DNA of 64,000 nucleotides from NCBI GenBank assembly GCA_014281115.1, contig JACONQ010000002.1:3286001-3350000 (forward strand). The letters run 5' to 3'. Each line of letters starts with the position of its first letter. Positions within the stretch are counted from its first letter, which is position 1. A program made the translations under genes and the position numbers. A model generated the notes under the pieces. That model was not told the DNA's origin. It saw only the letters and a program-made list of their open reading frames with translations, and made no database searches. This stretch comes from Laburnicola sp. R22_1. Its lineage: Eukaryota; Ascomycota; Dothideomycetes; Pleosporales; Didymosphaeriaceae. Shown one piece after another: positions 21,998 to 33,106 of the stretch.

Positions 21998-23377
21998 ATG
22001 CCCTCCCACGACGGAAGCGCAGCGCGCGGCTTCCCTACCATCAAGCATGTCCGCACCTTCCTTACACAGGGCCCCGGCTCTGGCGGAGACTACCACAATG
22101 TGCATGGCGGCCACTGGCTGATCGACAGCAAGATCTCCACGCCCATGTCGCAGTACGAGAAGTACAGGAAGTCGCGGACAAGCTGGGGCATCAACGTGCT
22201 CGGCTCCTTTTGTGTAGAGCTTGAGGCCTCCGATGGCACCAAAGGCTTTGCCACTGGCTTTGGAGGCCCGCCAGCCTGCTGGCTCGTCGCAGAGCACTTT
22301 GAGCGCTTCCTTATCGGCCAGGGTAAGCTTACCTTGTATTCGCGGGGGTTAGCAATCTGACACGTACTAGATCCTCGGGATACCAACCATATCTTCGAGC
22401 ACATGTACCGCGCCTCCATGTTCTACGGCCGCAAGGGACTTCCGGTTGCTGTCATATCCGTCATCGATCTCGCCATCTGGGATCTGCTAGGCAAGATCCG
22501 CAACGAGCCAGTGTATAAGATGATTGGTGGGACAACACGGGAAAGGCTCAACTTCTACTGCACTGGCCCAGAGCCGGCCTCAGCAAAGGAGATGGGCTTC
22601 TTTGGCGCCAAGGTGCCGCTCCCTTATGGTCCTGGAGAGGGCCACCAAGGCCTGAAGAAGAACGTCGAGTTCCTCACAAAACATCGCGAGAGCGTTGGGC
22701 CGGACTTCCCCATCATGGTCGACTGCTACATGAGCTTGAACGTACAGTACACAATCGAGGTTGTCAAGGCAACAGAGCACCTCAACCTCAACTGGTGGGA
22801 GGAGTGCCTCTCGCCTGATGACACGGACGGCTTCGAGTTGATCAAGCGCGCACACCCCCGCATGAAGTTCACTACTGGCGAGCACGAATACTCAAGATAT
22901 GGATTCAGGAAGCTGATCGAGGGTCGCAACCTCGATATCCTCCAGCCAGACGTCATGTGGGTAGGAGGTATGACGGAACTGCTCAAGATCTCAGCCATGG
23001 CTGCAGCCTACGATATCCCAGTTGTCCCGCATGCTAGCGGTCCCTACTCATACCATTTTGTCGTCAGTCAGGCGAACTCACCTTTCCAGGAATATCTGGC
23101 AAACTCTCCGGACGGCAAGTCTGTGCTGCCTGTGTTTGGCGACCTCTTTATCAACGAGCCTATCCCTACGAAGGGCTACCTCGACGTGTCGGTTTTGAAT
23201 AAGCCAGGTTTCGGTCTTGAGCTGAACCCCAATGCTCGGTTAATCGATGCCACACGCATTTTGAACCCAGCGCCCGCTAAGCCGCTGAGCATCGAGCGAC
23301 CAAAGACTATTGACGAGCCGGCGCCTGCTGGCGAACCGGAGGCCAATGGCGTGCAGGCAAACGGCCACGCTTCTTAG
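21998..23377 (+). CDS. LRA3: L-rhamnonate dehydratase (mandelate racemase/enolase superfamily)
   Basis: Two exons (21998-22322, 22371-23377; intron 22323-22370) give 443 residues. The enzyme dehydrates L-rhamnonate to 2-keto-3-deoxy-L-rhamnonate in the non-phosphorylating fungal L-rhamnose pathway. Visible signatures are the N-terminal capping domain (HGGHWLIDSKISTPMSQYEKY, given here only in part, and SRTSWGINVLGSF), DLAIWDLLGK, the GAKVPLPYGPGEG loop with its Lys, metal-ligand candidates in VDCYMSLN, WWEECLSPDD and TTGEHE, and the catalytic-His region VPHASGPYSYHFVVSQ. The match to rhamnonate dehydratases is stronger than to galactonate dehydratases. The last 35 residues are Pro/Ala-rich and not conserved. 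It shares a promoter with a Zn2Cys6 regulator. Other pathway genes are not in the window. Confidence 0.85.
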
Positions 23378-23938
23378 AGCAATGACTTTTTCTCTAGTGA
23401 TGTTGTGGGTCAATTGGGTCCTTCTCTTACACTTACATCTGTCAGCCCTCCTGCATGGGTACGGCTATCTGCGTTTCTGGCGTCGCATCTTCTTTCTCCC
23501 TTTTAGATTGGTTTGGCATTTGACGTCCTTTGGGCATCTTGGATGAGCTGCAGAACGTGAATCACGATGCGAACAGGATGGTTTTATGTAGATTGGATAC
23601 TCCAGGCAACAATGAACTTTCATGGAAATGTTTTTCAAACAAGTCCATATTTAGTGCTCAGGCGATCATCTTCAGCCGCGCATGACGAGCCTCCTCGTTG
23701 CCCGTGCTCTGTGCGGAAGGGACCGTGAACGAGGCACAAAGAGTGGGGCAGGTGGCTTAGGTACACCTGTGGACCGCAACTTATGTAGAGCTGGACTGTT
23801 CTAGTTTCTTCACAAACATTGATCGAGACCGCGACTCCGTGCAAGGTCTCATCTCTTCCGCTCTCCCTTCGCATCTGCTCTGCCACGTTGTCTTTGTCGC
23901 TACTGTTCCCCGCACCAAAACAGTACCCCGCTTGCATC
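23378..23938. other. Intergenic, promoter of UAP1
   Basis: This is 561 bp between co-oriented genes. No coding frame is visible. A pyrimidine-rich stretch precedes the UAP1 start. Confidence 0.5.
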
Positions 23939-25577
23939 ATGGACGCCATCAAAGACACCATCAGCAGCACGCTCGAGAAGCTGAACCTCACCGGCGGCCA
24001 GGCTGCTCCTGCCAAGGAGCCCGCCGAGGAGCAGCTCAATGAGCTGAAGTCCAAGTACGAGAAGGCAGGGCAGGAGCAGGTCTTCGCCTTCTACGACAAG
24101 CTCTCGGTAGCTGAGAAGGCGGGCCTGTTCGAGCAGCTGCAGAACTTCAACCCTGACTACATCAATGACATCACAGACAAGGCCCTCAACCCGCCGAAAG
24201 CCGAATCCACAGAATCTACGATCGAGCCGCTCCCCGACAATGCCACGTCGTCGGTCCTCGACTCCGAGGCGAACGACCTGCAGAAGTGGTACGACAGCGG
24301 CCTTGAGCTGATCGCACAGAACCAGGTGGCAGTGGTGTTGATGGCTGGTGGCCAGGGCACACGATTGGGCAGCTCTGCCCCCAAGGGCTGCTTCGACATT
24401 GGTCTGCCCAGCCACAAGTCGTTGTTCCAGCTCCAGGGTGAGCGCATAGCCAAGGTAGAGAAGCTAGCCAAGCAGAAGCATGGCAAAGACAGTGTAACGG
24501 TACCCTGGTACGTCATGACCAGTGGACCCACGCGGGGACCTACACAGCAATTTTTCGAGGAGAACAACTACTTTGGGCTGAGCAAGGAGAATGTGATCAT
24601 CTTCGAGCAAGGTGTGCTGCCCTGCATCTCAAACGAGGGTAAGATCTTGCTGGAGAGCAAGTCCAAGGTACGCCGTCTACCACGCTGTCACCTTGCACGA
24701 AATGCTGACTGTCCACTAGGTCGCTGTTGCACCTGATGGCAACGGTGGCCTCTATCAAGCTCTTATCAACTCCGGCGTCGTCTCGGACATGGGCAAGCGG
24801 GGCATCAAGCACATCCACGCTTACTGCGTCGATAATTGCTTAGTGAAAGTCGCCGACCCCGCGTTCATTGGCTTCTCTGCCTCCAAGAACGTCGACATCG
24901 CCACCAAGGTCGTTCGCAAGCGTAATGCCAAAGAGTCCGTGGGTCTCATCCTGCAGAAGAATGGCCGCCCGGACGTCGTCGAATACTCTGAGATCTCCAC
25001 TGAGGACGCAGAGGCTAAAGATTCCAAGGATTCCAGCCTCCTGAAGTTCCGTGCCGCGAACATCGTCAACCACTACTACTCGTACAGCTTCCTGGAGAAC
25101 ATCCCCGAGTGGGTAAAGAGGCTACCCCACCACGTCGCGCGCAAGAAGATTCCCTTCGTAAACACGGAGACCGGCGAGACCGTCAAGCCGGAGAAGCCCA
25201 ACGGCATCAAACTGGAGCAGTTCGTTTTCGACTGCTTCCCATTCTTGACGCTCGACAAGTTCGCCTGCATGGAGGTCAAGCGTGAGGACGAGTTTTCCCC
25301 ACTGAAGAACGCGCGGGGCACTGGGGAGGACGACCCAGATACCAGCAAAAAGGATATCATGACACAGGGCAAGAAGTGGGTGCAGGCTGCAGGTGCGACG
25401 GTGGTCAGTGAAGACCAGGAAGAGGGCATCGAGGTGTCGCCCTTGATCTCCTATGTAAGTTCTTGAATTCTCCTTCGATGGGGTAGCTTGCTGATTGTGC
25501 ACCAGGGCGGCGAGGGCCTCGAATTCCTCAAGAACCGTACTCTCAAGGCGCCAGCAGTCATTGAGTCAGAGGACTAG
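23939..25577 (+). CDS. UAP1: UDP-N-acetylglucosamine pyrophosphorylase
   Basis: Three exons (23939-24667, 24720-25454, 25506-25577) give 511 residues, the normal family length. The enzyme makes UDP-GlcNAc from GlcNAc-1-phosphate and UTP in the cytosol, feeding chitin, N-glycan and GPI synthesis. The nucleotide-binding signature [19 protein letters not shown] lies at about residue 134, followed by [14 protein letters not shown]. Other conserved blocks are the [13 protein letters not shown] loop (uridine site), [16 protein letters not shown] (metal site) and the [16 protein letters not shown] region. The small third exon restores the C-terminal GGEGLEFL strand. It lies directly downstream of, and in the same orientation as, L-rhamnonate dehydratase, with no sign of a functional link. 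Confidence 0.96.
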
Positions 25578-26317
25578 GCGCCTCTCAACAAGCAACTGCG
25601 TTGGCGCTCTTGATCCTTCGCACAACTTGGTATGTTCCGGAGGTTGTACAGACCGAGACATTGCGCTGTAGGGCGGGTACTGGAAGGATGACGATGGGAA
25701 AATAATGACTACCTACCTACAAGACGAATTTACTCGTCTAACAAGCTTTGGTGCTACTATAGATGAGGCTCCACCACAGGCTAATGTCAACGTCTCACAG
25801 CATGCAGGCCAGTGATGTCAGCGTCACACCGTGCTAGACCGGGTTTCACGTCTCGCGTGTTCGTTGTCCAACATGTGTGCCTGCGGCTCGGCAACAAAAC
25901 CCCACCAAGCATAATTACATACACAGTAGACTACAGCAGCTCCATGTGAACATCAACCATGTCTTCCACTGCAAAGGCTGACGGATTCTGGTCGCCTACG
26001 CGGCCGCCATAATGGCCTCGGCTCTCGGGCGAGTCGTTCTCCCACCATGCAATAATCATGCATGCTGTGGTGTGAGGACAAGTTTTCGGCGTCTGAAGGG
26101 TGCCGGCACAAGCATGAAGGCGGGCGGGTCGATGCCGCTGGGCGTGGATCTACAGCAGACTATGCCGTTGTCAGATGGAGCGAAGCAGTTCGCCATTGTG
26201 TCATTTCGCGGGGTGCTAGGATGCAGAGGGCAGCTCGTGTGGTTCCGTGCAGGCGGCAGAGGCGGACGAGGAAATTCGAATAGGGGCTGGCTCCGGTGTG
26301 GACGGCGTGTGCACGGG
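25578..26317. other. Intergenic, no gene seen
   Basis: The stretch lies 3' of UAP1. It contains a few short open frames without family similarity. No RNA gene is recognised. Confidence 0.45.
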
Positions 26318-26326
26318 GGCGAAGAG

Positions 26327-26623
26327 GGGACTTATTCGCGGGCATACCAATAAAGACCCACATAAGCTAAGTAGCCAACCACACCCCTACATTATCGCTC
26401 CACTATACATCGCCTTATCAAAATTTCAGAAGAAAGTCAAATTTAAAGGCTACTAGTACTTTGTCTTTAAAAAGTATAGCTTTTTCTTCAAAATAAAGCA
26501 GTAATAAAAAAAGCCTAAGTTTCTAAAAAGAACTCTTCTTTTAGGGCTAAATTGCCTTTAAAAATAATAGTAAAATTCAAGGTTAAAAAGGGTGCCTTAT
26601 TGGTATGCCCGCGAACAAGTCCC
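26327..26623. mobile_element. 297-bp MITE with 27-bp terminal inverted repeats and 9-bp target duplication (Mutator-like)
   Basis: The left end (26327-26353) and right end (26597-26623) are inverted copies matching at 26 of 27 positions; the right end reads TTATTGGTATGCCCGCGAAC and continues AAGTCCC. The element is flanked by an exact direct repeat GGCGAAGAG at 26318-26326 and 26624-26632. There is no coding capacity. The interior is markedly AT-rich compared with the flanks. A 9-bp duplication with TIRs is typical of Mutator-superfamily (MULE) non-autonomous elements. Confidence 0.88.
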
Positions 26624-26632
26624 GGCGAAGAG

Positions 26633-27201
26633 GCTCTTGCTCGGTGATTCTCTCCTCGTGGTCCGCCCAAATTGCGCATTCGCTAGCCGCTGCCGGGCGT
26701 GGTTGGTGCGAAAGGATCCTTTTTTTTTGGGCTGCTGCCCGACGCGACCTGGACTCCTTCGCAACCCCATAATAAAACACCACGCATCGCCCACAACGCG
26801 GAGGACGGACGCAGCTGAGTTGCTGAGGGAAGGATTGGAGACTCGATTGCATTGGTACGTTGCGCCGCCCCCGATCGCTGCAGACGGACAGACCCTCGAT
26901 GCGGGCGCCACGTTTCCCCGGCGCAGATCCACAAGTCCCCCTCGACGGCTCGAAAATTCTGCCACTAACAGACCCGCGCAGGTGAAGGAACTGAAGCAGT
27001 GAACCTTGGAACGAGCAGGTGTGTGCCATGATTCACATTCTGCACCGCTGCCCCATACGTGCTGCGCCTACCCTGACAAACGACACTCGCAAACGCATCC
27101 CTTACGAGCCTCTGACCCGCTCGCCGCCCCTTTTCACATTCTACCCCGCGCAACTACCTACTTATACATGATCACAGAATATCAGCGGAGGAACTGCCAA
27201 C
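26633..27201. other. Intergenic, promoter of the Gis2-like gene
   Basis: This is 569 bp between the MITE and the zinc-knuckle gene. No conserved protein is seen. The 60 bp before the start codon may be 5' UTR. Confidence 0.45.
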
Positions 27202-28049
27202 ATGTCTTCTCTCTCTCGTCGTGCGTGCTTCAAGTGCGGAAACGTTGGACACTATGCTGGTGAGACCACTCTCGCTCCTCGGCTGCGACCTGCACTGCCG
27301 TCGGACACTGTCAACGCGCCTGTCGCGAGACGGCGCTTTTGGCGATCGGTGTCGCGCAGGCTTGCTCTACGGAAAATGACCATGGGACATCACTGACGTT
27401 AACTCACAGAGGTGTGCTCATCGTCTGAGAGGCTCTGCTATAACTGTATGTATTCACATGCGCGAAACACTCGAACGAGTGCTAATCGAACATAGGCAAG
27501 CAGCCCGGTCACGAATCGAATGGATGCCCGCACCCCCGTACCACGGAGACGAAGCAGTGCTACCACTGCCAGGGCCTTGGTCACGTCCAGGCCGACTGCC
27601 CGACTCTGCGCCTGAGTGGAGCCGGCACGAGCGGGCGATGCTACTCCTGTGGCCTCGCTGGTCACTTGGCCCGTAACTGCCCTAATCCGGGCGCCGGCAT
27701 GGGACGCGGAGCTGGTGCTCCCCGTGGTGGATTCGGCGGCTTCAGGGGCGGCTTTGGAGGAGGTGGTAGGCCCGCCACTTGCTACAAATGCGGTGGGCCA
27801 AACCACTTTGCGCGCGACTGCCAGGCTCAGGCTATGAAGTGCTACGCCTGTGGCAAGCTTGGCCACATCTCTCGCGATTGCACCGCCCCGAACGGCGGCC
27901 CGCTCAACACAGCAGGCAAGACCTGCTACCGCTGCGGCGAGACCGGCCACATCTCCCGCGACTGCACTCAGGCCGAGGTCAACGGTGACGGCGCTGCGCC
28001 CGTTCCCGCTGCTGTTGTCCCTCCGGCTCCCACGGCCGCCATTGCTTAG
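27202..28049 (+). CDS. GIS2: Gis2/CNBP-like protein with seven CCHC zinc knuckles
   Basis: Three exons (27202-27259, 27410-27445, 27496-28049) give 215 residues. Seven C-x2-C-x4-H-x4-C knuckles are present: CFKCGNVGHYAEVC, CYNCKQPGHESNGC, CYHCQGLGHVQADC, CYSCGLAGHLARNC, CYKCGGPNHFARDC, CYACGKLGHISRDC and CYRCGETGHISRDC. A Gly/Arg-rich linker lies between the fourth and fifth. Knuckles 1 and 2 are each interrupted by an intron. Yeast Gis2 and animal CNBP bind single-stranded nucleic acid and associate with translating mRNAs. The tail is Pro/Ala-rich. Start choice: this is the first ATG, and it leads directly into the first knuckle. Confidence 0.92.
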
Positions 28050-29160
28050 ATTTCCCTGAGCAAATCATCTTACGTCGGGTGCAAGTAACATTGCCACGAC
28101 AAATATCACCACATATGATATCGACTGTTCGGTGTTTGCTTTTGCTTTTGCTGCCCACTATCGTTTACCCGGCCTTTCCGGCATCATTCGGCAAACTTCA
28201 CGCATCACGAGTTACTGTCATCGATAAAGAAGGAAAATTTTCACGAATCCTACGCTGATACCCACAAACGTTATCTCCCTTTACGCGGAATCTATCATAC
28301 CATTACTTAAGAAAAACAACGGCTTGGCGACACTTGAGGAACGGCAATTCTTATCTACCTTGTATATCTGTTTCTCCTTTGGCTGGACCCTTGCTCTGGC
28401 TGATGGATGGAAAAGTGCTTGGAGAGAGTAGAACATGTCGGGGCAACCAATGGAAGGCGGCTGTGGTGGTTTGGTAGTGGCAAGCTGATTGGAGGGATAG
28501 GGGATGGGATGGGGCTTTGGAGGACTGGGAATGGATTGCACGTGTACGGAAGATGAGCTGTGTAGGTTTGTCGGAGGACGTTGGATGGCATTGCCCCTGC
28601 CCCCGTTGGTTTCATAATGTGTTTGTCTACTCGAATCCCTTTTCTTGCTTCGGCAAGGTTGCATAGCATGGTATTTTTTATTAGTTATACACTGTGAACT
28701 GATCTCTTTTTTCTACTTGGAGGGTATGCGAGAGTATGAAGCCATGGGTTCCGTGCAGTGTGCGCTAATGTTGGATGATAAATTCGGGGTCCATCACCGT
28801 CCAAGGGTTATTGAACAGAACACTTACGCCCACTGGAATATGTTGATCTGCTCAATTTCGAAGCCCGCCCTGGGATTTCCGAATCTGTATGGCTTTTATT
28901 AGGGTGCGCGCCCAGTTATCTCGCTCATTTTGTTGGGTGCAATGGATCATCCAATTGAGGTCGCTCCTTTCTCACATTCATGGATCCCCACGCACACGTG
29001 ATGGCACCATTCGCTCTTTCCTCCGCAACGTCCTTGCGTCACAAACCTTACCGCTCTGCTCTTCTCTATCATCCCTCATCATATTCTCACTGTACATCAC
29101 TGCTCATCACGCTCATTCACTTCACTGTACATCTTTCCGTCCCATCTTCACTCAGCAGCA
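28050..29160. other. 1.1 kb intergenic, promoter of DMC1
   Basis: No gene is seen. A CACGTG core sits at 28995-29000, about 160 bp before the DMC1 start. C/T-rich sequence fills the last 150 bp. Confidence 0.45.
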
Positions 29161-30562
29161 ATGGCGCCTTCTTCAATTGCTAGCGACGAATCTAACGACG
29201 ACGTAAGTACCCTCGTTTCCATAGGCTAGCAGACTTCATGGTGAGGGCATGCGACTCACGGATAATGGGCAACAGGAGGGCTTCATCGTCGACATCGATG
29301 CGATCCAGGCACACGGCATCGGCGCGGTAGACATTTCGAAATTGAAGGCGAATGGCTACTACACAATCTCGAGTGTACACGCGGCGACAAGGCGGAGCCT
29401 GGCAAAAATCAAAGGGTTCAGTGAGATCAAGGTGGACAAGGTCAAGGACGCTATTGCGAAATGTCAGGTGAGTTCTTGCTTGTTAGGATAGGATGGGGTG
29501 AACACTTCACGATCACTGACCGTGGTTACAGCCTGCGGGAGGCGGTTTTCAGACCGCGCATGACCTTGGCCAGCAACGCAAGAGGGTCATGAAGATCTCG
29601 ACGGGAAGCAAGCAGTTCGATGCTATTCTGGGAGGGTGAGTGATCGATCTCCCGTCGGCTGTTTATCTCGTAACACCACCTTCTAGTGGCTTCCAGACCA
29701 TGAGTATCAGCGAAGTCTTCGGCGAGTTCCGTTGCGGAAAGACTCAGATATCTCACACCATGTCCGTCATCGCGCAGCTTCCGAAAGATCTCGGTGGTGC
29801 GGAAGGCAAGGTTGCATACATCGGTGAGGATATAGAATGTACTCGCAGTCCGTGTGACTGACTTTCTACTCCAGATACCGAAGGCACCTTCAGACCGGAG
29901 AGGATCTCACAGATTGCAGAGCGTTTCGGTGTGGACCCAGAGCAAAGTGCGTATTTCACTCTAGTCACAGATCCCACGCTAACAGGATGTAGCACTGGAG
30001 AATATCACCTACGCACGCGCTGTCAATTCTGAGCATCAAATGGAGCTTCTCAACAGGGTAGCCGAGTACTTCGTGAACAACGAATACCGCCTCCTCATCA
30101 TCGACAGCATCATGGCCTTGTTCCGCGTCGATTATGTTGGTCGTGGTGAGCTCAACGAGCGTCAGCAAAAGCTCAATCAGTTTCTCTCGAAGTTGACTCA
30201 CATTGCTGAAGGTGGGATGAGGATTTACCATCTCATGTCATAAGACATACTGATTTCACTAGAATTCAACGTTGCTGTCTTCATGACCAATCAAGTGCAG
30301 AGCGACCCAGGAGCCAGCGCACTCTTCGCTGGAGCAGACGGTCGTAAGCCTGTTGGTGGGCATATCCTCGCTCATGCATCTACCACGCGCATTCTCCTTC
30401 GAAAAGGCCGTGGCGAAGAGCGAGTCGCGAAGATACAAGATTCTCCTGGTAGGTCCTTGCCCTTCTTTTAGAAACAGTTCTGACCATTTATCAGATATGC
30501 CAGAGAAGGAAGCAACATACATCATTACCAATGGTGGCATCAACGATGCCGAGAAAGTCTGA
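29161..30562 (+). CDS. DMC1: Meiotic recombinase DMC1 (RecA/Rad51 family)
   Basis: Eight exons (29161-29202, 29276-29467, 29532-29635, 29687-29823, 29875-29946, 29993-30211, 30263-30448, 30495-30562) join in frame to give 339 residues. The protein forms nucleoprotein filaments on single-stranded DNA for homologue pairing in meiosis. An N-terminal helix-hairpin-helix region ([20 protein letters not shown]) precedes the ATPase core, with Walker [10 protein letters not shown] and Walker B LLIIDSIM. The family blocks [19 protein letters not shown] and [20 protein letters not shown] are also present. The C-terminus ([16 protein letters not shown]) is of DMC1 type and not Rad51 type. The region FRVDY after Walker B also follows DMC1. 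All splice sites are canonical and the frame is intact, which suggests a functional meiotic gene. Confidence 0.95.
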
Positions 30563-31243
30563 TGATTTTTATGTCTGTTCACATTTGGACGGACACATTT
30601 ATCAGCATCGTGGTCCCTCTAATGTTCGGTAATCTACGCATAGCTTCTCTTTCTGCTCTTACTGTTTCCTTCTCCTTCATGTGGCTGTATCTGTGGCATC
30701 GGGTTCTTCTATCTGTTATAGTGGGGCGTAAGGACCGGAAATAAGTAGGGTGGAAATTGTTCATTTGTTCGCGGCTGTCAGTACCATAACAGACGTTCCC
30801 AATTTCAAATTCATGTGTTGGTCGTGCTGGTGTTATTTGTTGTGCCATGTATTTCCGACCGGTGCACCCGACGGATCCGTTCCCCGTGAATGTTAAACGC
30901 GCGTGATAGATCCCGTGAACCGCGGCTATGGACCGATAAGCTATCGCAAGATCGACAAAAGCTCGGCCAAGATCCGAACAACACAGCACAACGGCAAACG
31001 CCCGTTTGCGGCGCACGCACCTACCTCACCCCTCGACCCTAGCAACGCGCAGAACTTGCTACCTCTCTCCTACACAACCTTCTGCGCGCCACTCCTTCAC
31101 AGAGACACACAACAATACCATGGGCCGGCCCAGGAAAGAAAGCAATGCGTCCAGCCGGAGCGGGGAGGAGACGGCGAGAGTAGGTATGGGACAGGCGCGT
31201 CTGAAAGAAATGGTGCTAAGCAGGCGCGCAGGAACTGGGTAGT
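30563..31243. other. Intergenic, promoter/5' UTR of the Rab4-like gene
   Basis: This is 681 bp. ATG codons at 31120 and about 31144 precede the Rab domain and are discussed with that gene. No other gene is seen. Confidence 0.45.
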
Positions 31244-32183
31244 ATGTACGACTATCTGGCCAAGGTTATATTACTAGGACCGAGCGGTGCTGGCAAGTAT
31301 GTACATGGACTTTACCAAGCCTCCCATTTCCAGTCCCTGTATGCACGTCTGGGACCGTACTGACGGAGCTAGGTCCTGCATGCTGCATCGCTTTATATCA
31401 TCGTCGTTCAAAAGCCTCACGTCGCAGACCATCGGCGTAGAATTCGCTTCCAAAATCGTGCACATTGCGCCGCGGGACCCCTCGCGCGGGCCGCGCAAGC
31501 GCATAAAACTCCAGCTATGGGACACGGCGGGCACCGAGCGATTCCGCTCCGTATCCCGATCGTACTACCGAGGTGCAGCGGGCGCAATACTCGTCTACGA
31601 CGTGAGCAGTTGGCGCAGCTTCGAGGGGCTGCGCACCTTCTTGGAGGACGTGCGGGCGCTGGCGGGGAGAGATTGCACCATCGTGTTGGCGGGGAATAAA
31701 ATGGATGTTGCGGAGGGTGTGGTGGCTATTCCGGGGTCTGCAGCGTCGCCTTCGTACAGCTCTTCTGTGTCTGTGTCGTCGACGCCGTCGTCGTTTTCGC
31801 ATTCTCTGCCTACTACGCATGCGCGCGCGACGGTTGCCCCTGATGGGCGGGATGTTCCTTTTGACACGGCGTCGCGCTGGGCGGGGCAGAATGGGATACC
31901 GGTTGCGGTTGAGGTGTCTGCTTTTTCGGGGGAGAATATCGACGAGCTGTTTCATCGGCTGGCGCGCATGATATTGACCAAGATTGAGACGGGGGAGATC
32001 GATCCGGATGATCCGCAGAGTGGGATCCAGTACGGGGATATGGGCGGCTGGGGTGTGGATGATGCGAATGGGAGTATTAGGAGTGGAGCAGGGAGGAGGG
32101 CAGGTGGTGGCGGGGGACGGTTGGGAGAGTGGGAAGAGGTGTTTAGGTTGAGTGGGAGTGGGAGGAGGAAGGGGTGTTGTTAA
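31244..32183 (+). CDS. Rab4-like small GTPase with altered switch II and a Ser-rich insert
   Basis: Two exons (31244-31296 and 31373-32183; intron 31297-31372) give 287 residues, longer than the usual 210-220. Signatures are the P-loop GPSGAGKSCM, effector region SQTIGVEFASK, LWDTAGTERFRS, the SYYRGAAGAILVYD RabF block, GNKMD and SAFSGEN. The ETGEIDPDDPQSGIQYGD stretch and the prenylatable GCC end are Rab4-like, pointing to early or recycling endosomes. Two oddities: the catalytic Gln of DTAGQE is Thr, and about 45 Ser/Thr-rich residues are inserted after the NKxD motif. The start is uncertain. The ATG at 31244 begins the conserved part, but an ATG near 31144 could splice in frame to it (donor GTAGGT, acceptor GGGTAG at 31241) and would add about 12 residues. 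Confidence 0.85.
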
Positions 32184-33106
32184 CTATTAGATGGGTGTAT
32201 TGACTGTGAGCGTGTTGGGCTTGAGATTCTGCGTGCGGTGTTCGCTTTGGCGATGACATACCCCTTGTTTCTTGTTCTTGCAGCGGTATATAATTAATAA
32301 TTCCTAGTTAGGGTATACTCGTATACTTTGGATGGTTCACTGTTCCGTACTGAATCTTGGGTTCCTTTGCAGGGTGAATGTCTGTGCAGTGACGTCCTAG
32401 AATCATTATTACATATTTCTATATCAGGACGATGAATTGGATACATTCAAACTGCGCTTAACTATACCCTAGGCATTGCAATGCGCTAAAGCTTCAACGT
32501 ATTCACTTTGCTGATCTAGTATGTTCCTGAGCGCACATGCAAAAAATCCACAGAGTGTTATGAGAGGGCGAACTCCATTACATCTGCGATGTTCGTCCGG
32601 AGCCTCGGCCGAGCTCTCGTCAAGCTTAGCGCCTTGCAGCGGCCTCGACATGGATGCCCACGTCATCCTGCGCCAGGTCTCACGGCGACGCCGATCGCGC
32701 ACACGACACAGATTTTTGTTCGGGCCGCGAAGCGTAGCCCGGCGAGACAGGGCGTCGAGCGGCAAACGTCACCACTACGAAAATATGCCATTCGGATTTT
32801 GACTGCCAAGTCTTGGTGTTCACAGGTGGTCGCGTGCGGACAATGTTCCTGCGTTAGTGGCGTCCACCGGGTATTTGTATTTCGTCACCGCGTCGTGTGC
32901 CTCAGACTTCTTATCTTCCTTCCCTTCGCGCGTGTAAGACTACATGTAATATACTGTCTCTTTCTTGGAAACGTCGTCATCGCTGTTCTCTTACCGCTAA
33001 TCCTGCTTTCCACCCACCCTCCCCTAAGCTGCTTGCCACGCTGTCGCTCGCACGAATATCTAAATCGCTCCTTTCGCGCTTGCCTCGTAGGACGCCCACG
33101 TCGGAT
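32184..33106. other. 923-bp intergenic, no gene seen
   Basis: This stretch separates co-oriented genes. Open frames on both strands around 32,470-33,000 have no family signature. The promoter of the PAF-acetylhydrolase-like gene is presumably near 32,900-33,100. Confidence 0.45.
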
